A stretch of DNA of 5,858 bases from an uncultured Finegoldia sp. (GTDB lineage Bacteria; Bacillota; Clostridia; Tissierellales; Peptoniphilaceae). Below are positions 4,248 to 5,858 of the stretch, piece by piece (position 1 is the first letter of the stretch; the number at the start of each line of letters is the position of its first letter). The stretch lies in NCBI RefSeq assembly GCF_900766215.1, contig NZ_CAAFUQ010000019.1, forward strand, positions 1 to 5,858. Direction: 5' to 3'. Both the position numbers and the translations under genes were made by a program. A model generated the notes under the pieces. That model worked only from the letters and a program-made list of their open reading frames with translations. It had not been told where the DNA came from and made no database searches.

Positions 4248-5540
4248 ATGCGTCTTGAATTAGGTAAGATTTTTATTAAAGACATCATCTTTGATGAAGG
4301 TGAGTCAAGAATCGAAGACCACATTTTGTATCTTAATAAGAAAGAATTAGCAGATGTATCAGGTGTAGCTGATGATGAACACTTAGAATCAATTGATTTT
4401 GATATTGCTCATCCAGGCGAAAGCACTCGTATAACACCAGTTAAGGATGTTAACGAACCAAGAGTTAAAGTTGAAGGTGGAGAAATATTCCCAGGAATAT
4501 TAAACAAAGTTGATCCTGTTGGTTCAGGAAAGACAATCGCTCTTAAAGACATTGCTGTTGTTACAACAGGTAAAATCGTAGGATTCCAAGAAGGTATCAT
4601 CGACATGTCAGGTTTAGGTGCTGAATACACTCCATTCTCTAAAACAGTTAACTTAGTAGTAACTATCGAACCAGTTGAAGGTGTTAAACAACACAATCAC
4701 GAAGCTGGAGTTAGAATGGCTGGTTTAAGAATCACTGATTTCATCGGTAGATTAGCAAAAGATTTAGAAGCAGATGAATGGGAAACATTCGAAACTCTTC
4801 CAATCTTAGAACAAGTTAAACAATATCCAGAATTACCAAAAGTTGTATATGTTTACATGTTACAAACTCAAGGTTTATTACACGACACTTATGTTTACGG
4901 AGTTGACGCTAAGAAAATTATTCCAACTTTCTTATACCCAACTGAAATCATGGACGGAGCAATTTGTTCAGGTAACTGTGTAAGTGCTTGTGACAAAAAC
5001 CCAACTTACGTTCACTTAAACAATGGTGTAATCAGAGAATTATACAAAGAACACGGTAAATCAATCAACTTCTTAGGAGTTGTAATTACTAACGAAAATG
5101 TATACTTGATGGATAAGATCAGACACTCTGACATGACTGCAAAACTTTGTGAATTCTTAGGAGCTGACGCTGCTATCGTATCACAAGAAGGTTTCGGTAA
5201 CCCAGATACTGACTTAATCATGAACTGTAAGAAGATTGAAGGCAAAGGAATCCAAACTGTTATCATCACTGATGAATATGCAGGACGTGACGGTGCTTCT
5301 CAATCATTAGCAGATGCTGACCCAGCTGCAAACGCAGTAGTAACTGGTGGTAATGCTAACCAATTCATCACTTTACCAAAGATGGACAAAGTAATTGGTC
5401 ACATCCAATTCGTTGACACTATCGCTGGTGGATCTGATGGAGCATTAAAAGATGACGGTACTATCGAAGTAGAAATCCAAGCAATTACTGGTGCTACTAA
5501 CGAAACTGGATTCAACAGATTAACAGCAAAAACTTATTAA
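4248..5540 (+). CDS. grdE: glycine reductase protein B, GrdE proprotein (pyruvoyl subunits)
   Basis: GrdE is the precursor of the two smaller subunits of substrate-specific protein B. Glycine binds as a Schiff base to a pyruvoyl group, and the carboxymethyl moiety is passed to the selenocysteine of GrdA. The 430-residue length is normal. The processing site is in CSGNCVSACDKNP (240-252): cleavage before C244 (after N243) would turn this Cys into the pyruvoyl N-terminus of the C-terminal chain, leaving pieces of about 243 and 187 residues. That cleavage is inferred from the described clostridial GrdE and PrdA. The N-terminal half contains HNHEAGVRMAGLRI (149-162). ATG follows AGGAGG (4235-4240). 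The gene is rich in AAC, TTC, ATC and TTA codons, a sign of very high expression. The substrate type (glycine rather than betaine or sarcosine) is inferred from the strong GrdE likeness and the adjoining grdX/trxA/grdA. Confidence 0.95.
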   Translation: MRLELGKIFIKDIIFDEGESRIEDHILYLNKKELADVSGVADDEHLESIDFDIAHPGESTRITPVKDVNEPRVKVEGGEIFPGILNKVDPVGSGKTIALKDIAVVTTGKIVGFQEGIIDMSGLGAEYTPFSKTVNLVVTIEPVEGVKQHNHEAGVRMAGLRITDFIGRLAKDLEADEWETFETLPILEQVKQYPELPKVVYVYMLQTQGLLHDTYVYGVDAKKIIPTFLYPTEIMDGAICSGNCVSACDKNPTYVHLNNGVIRELYKEHGKSINFLGVVITNENVYLMDKIRHSDMTAKLCEFLGADAAIVSQEGFGNPDTDLIMNCKKIEGKGIQTVIITDEYAGRDGASQSLADADPAANAVVTGGNANQFITLPKMDKVIGHIQFVDTIAGGSDGALKDDGTIEVEIQAITGATNETGFNRLTAKTY

Positions 5541-5561
5541 TTAATAAAAAAGATTTATTCA

Positions 5562-5583
5562 AAATATAAACTAAATATAAACT
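5562..5583 (+). repeat. tandem 11-bp direct repeat before grdA
   Basis: AAATATAAACT occurs twice with no gap (5562-5572 and 5573-5583) in the 58-bp grdE-grdA spacer. The A/U-rich, unstructured sequence ends just before the grdA ribosome site (GAAAGGA, 5587-5593). It may keep the initiation region open or be a replication-slippage duplication. Confidence 0.7.
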
Positions 5584-5598
5584 TAAGAAAGGATAGTT

Positions 5599-5858
5599 AT
5601 GGGATTTTTAGAAAATAAAAAAGTTATCATAATTGGAGACCGTGACGGAATTCCAGGTCTTGCAATTGAAACATGTGTAAACACAGTTCCTAACACAGAA
5701 GTAATTTTCTCATCTACAGAATGTTTCGTCTGAACTAGTGCAGGAGCTATGGACTTAGAAAACCAAAAGAGAGTTAAAGACTTCGCTGAACAATACGGAG
5801 CTGAAAACGTAGTGGTTCTTCTAGGTGCCGCAGAAGCTGAAGCTGCAGGTCTTGCAGC
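5599..5858 (+). CDS. grdA: glycine reductase selenoprotein A (partial, UGA read as selenocysteine)
   Basis: GrdA is the small selenoprotein shared by glycine, sarcosine and betaine reductases. Its selenol accepts the carboxymethyl group from protein B and forms a Se-carboxymethyl thioether, which protein C converts to acetyl phosphate; a Cys-Sec bond is then reduced by thioredoxin. The window shows 86 codons of an expected 155-160 or so; the rest is beyond the right edge. It opens with MGFLENKKVIIIGDRDGIPG. The redox centre is C42-F43-V44-U45, with U encoded by TGA at 5731-5733. The frame stays open and family-like on both sides, for example TSAGAMDLENQKRVKDFAEQ after the TGA, so this is recoding and not a nonsense mutation. 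The start has GAAAGGA five bases upstream. A possible SECIS hairpin follows the UGA. Confidence 0.96.
5731..5758 (+). promoter_or_regulatory. candidate bacterial SECIS element of grdA
   Basis: Immediately after the UGA, CTAGT (5735-5739) pairs with ACTAG-like 5753-5758 with one bulged U (5755). Above a G-G mismatch, CA (5741-5742) pairs with TG (5750-5751), leaving the loop GGAGCTA (5743-5749). A short hairpin directly 3' of the Sec codon is what SelB needs in bacteria. The stem is weak, so position supports the call more than stability does. Confidence 0.45.

Noticed and set aside
4409..5269. Two minus-strand open frames inside grdE (4409-4696 and 5012-5269)
   Set aside because: They are antisense to a highly biased, well-recognised gene; the open frames result from its codon use.
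5731..5733. TGA in grdA as a nonsense mutation making a pseudogene
   Set aside because: It sits exactly in the CFVU redox motif of a known selenoprotein, and the frame downstream remains family-like, with selA nearby.
1..5858. CRISPR array, tRNA/rRNA genes, insertion sequence or phage remnant
   Set aside because: I saw no regularly spaced repeats, tRNA-like cloverleaf, transposase frame or terminal inverted repeats; the genes are core metabolism.

Overview
This is AT-rich DNA from an anaerobic, amino-acid-fermenting low-GC Firmicute. Strong GGAGG-type ribosome sites, sigma-A-type promoters and a selenoprotein glycine reductase (Stickland) operon point to Clostridia/Tissierellia, with a Finegoldia/Peptoniphilus/Anaerococcus-like coccus or a relative as the most plausible source. 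The genus is a guess; the metabolism is not.

Layout. Positions 2-115 hold the last 37 codons of an unidentified plus-strand gene. A convergent terminator zone follows (about 126-309). A YkvI-family membrane protein gene (316-1449) and selA (1710-3098) lie on the minus strand, each with its own promoter and terminator. A 332-bp divergent regulatory region (3099-3430) separates selA from the plus-strand glycine reductase operon: grdX (3431-3805), a thioredoxin gene (3827-4147), grdE (4248-5540) and the start of grdA (5599 to the window edge). grdA contains an in-frame UGA that is read as selenocysteine.

How the genes work together. GrdE is the proprotein of the substrate-binding protein B; its pyruvoyl cofactor forms by self-cleavage at a Cys. 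GrdA is selenoprotein A, which carries the carboxymethyl group from protein B to protein C (not in the window) for acetyl phosphate formation. The thioredoxin re-reduces GrdA. SelA makes the selenocysteinyl-tRNA needed to translate GrdA (and GrdB in related operons). Supply of Sec and its main consumer therefore sit back to back.

The most interesting structure is the selA/grdX divergent region. A perfect-consensus plus-strand promoter (TTGACA, 17 bp, TATAAT) and a strong minus-strand selA promoter share one palindromic -10 block (ATTATAAT, 3162-3169). The plus transcript would begin with a leader of about 255 nt containing terminator-like hairpins, so premature termination or a small RNA is possible, and a second promoter may lie just before grdX. 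Two strong hairpins without U-tracts sit between trxA and grdE. All the genes I could identify belong to known families; I see no undescribed protein system. The novelty, if any, is regulatory.
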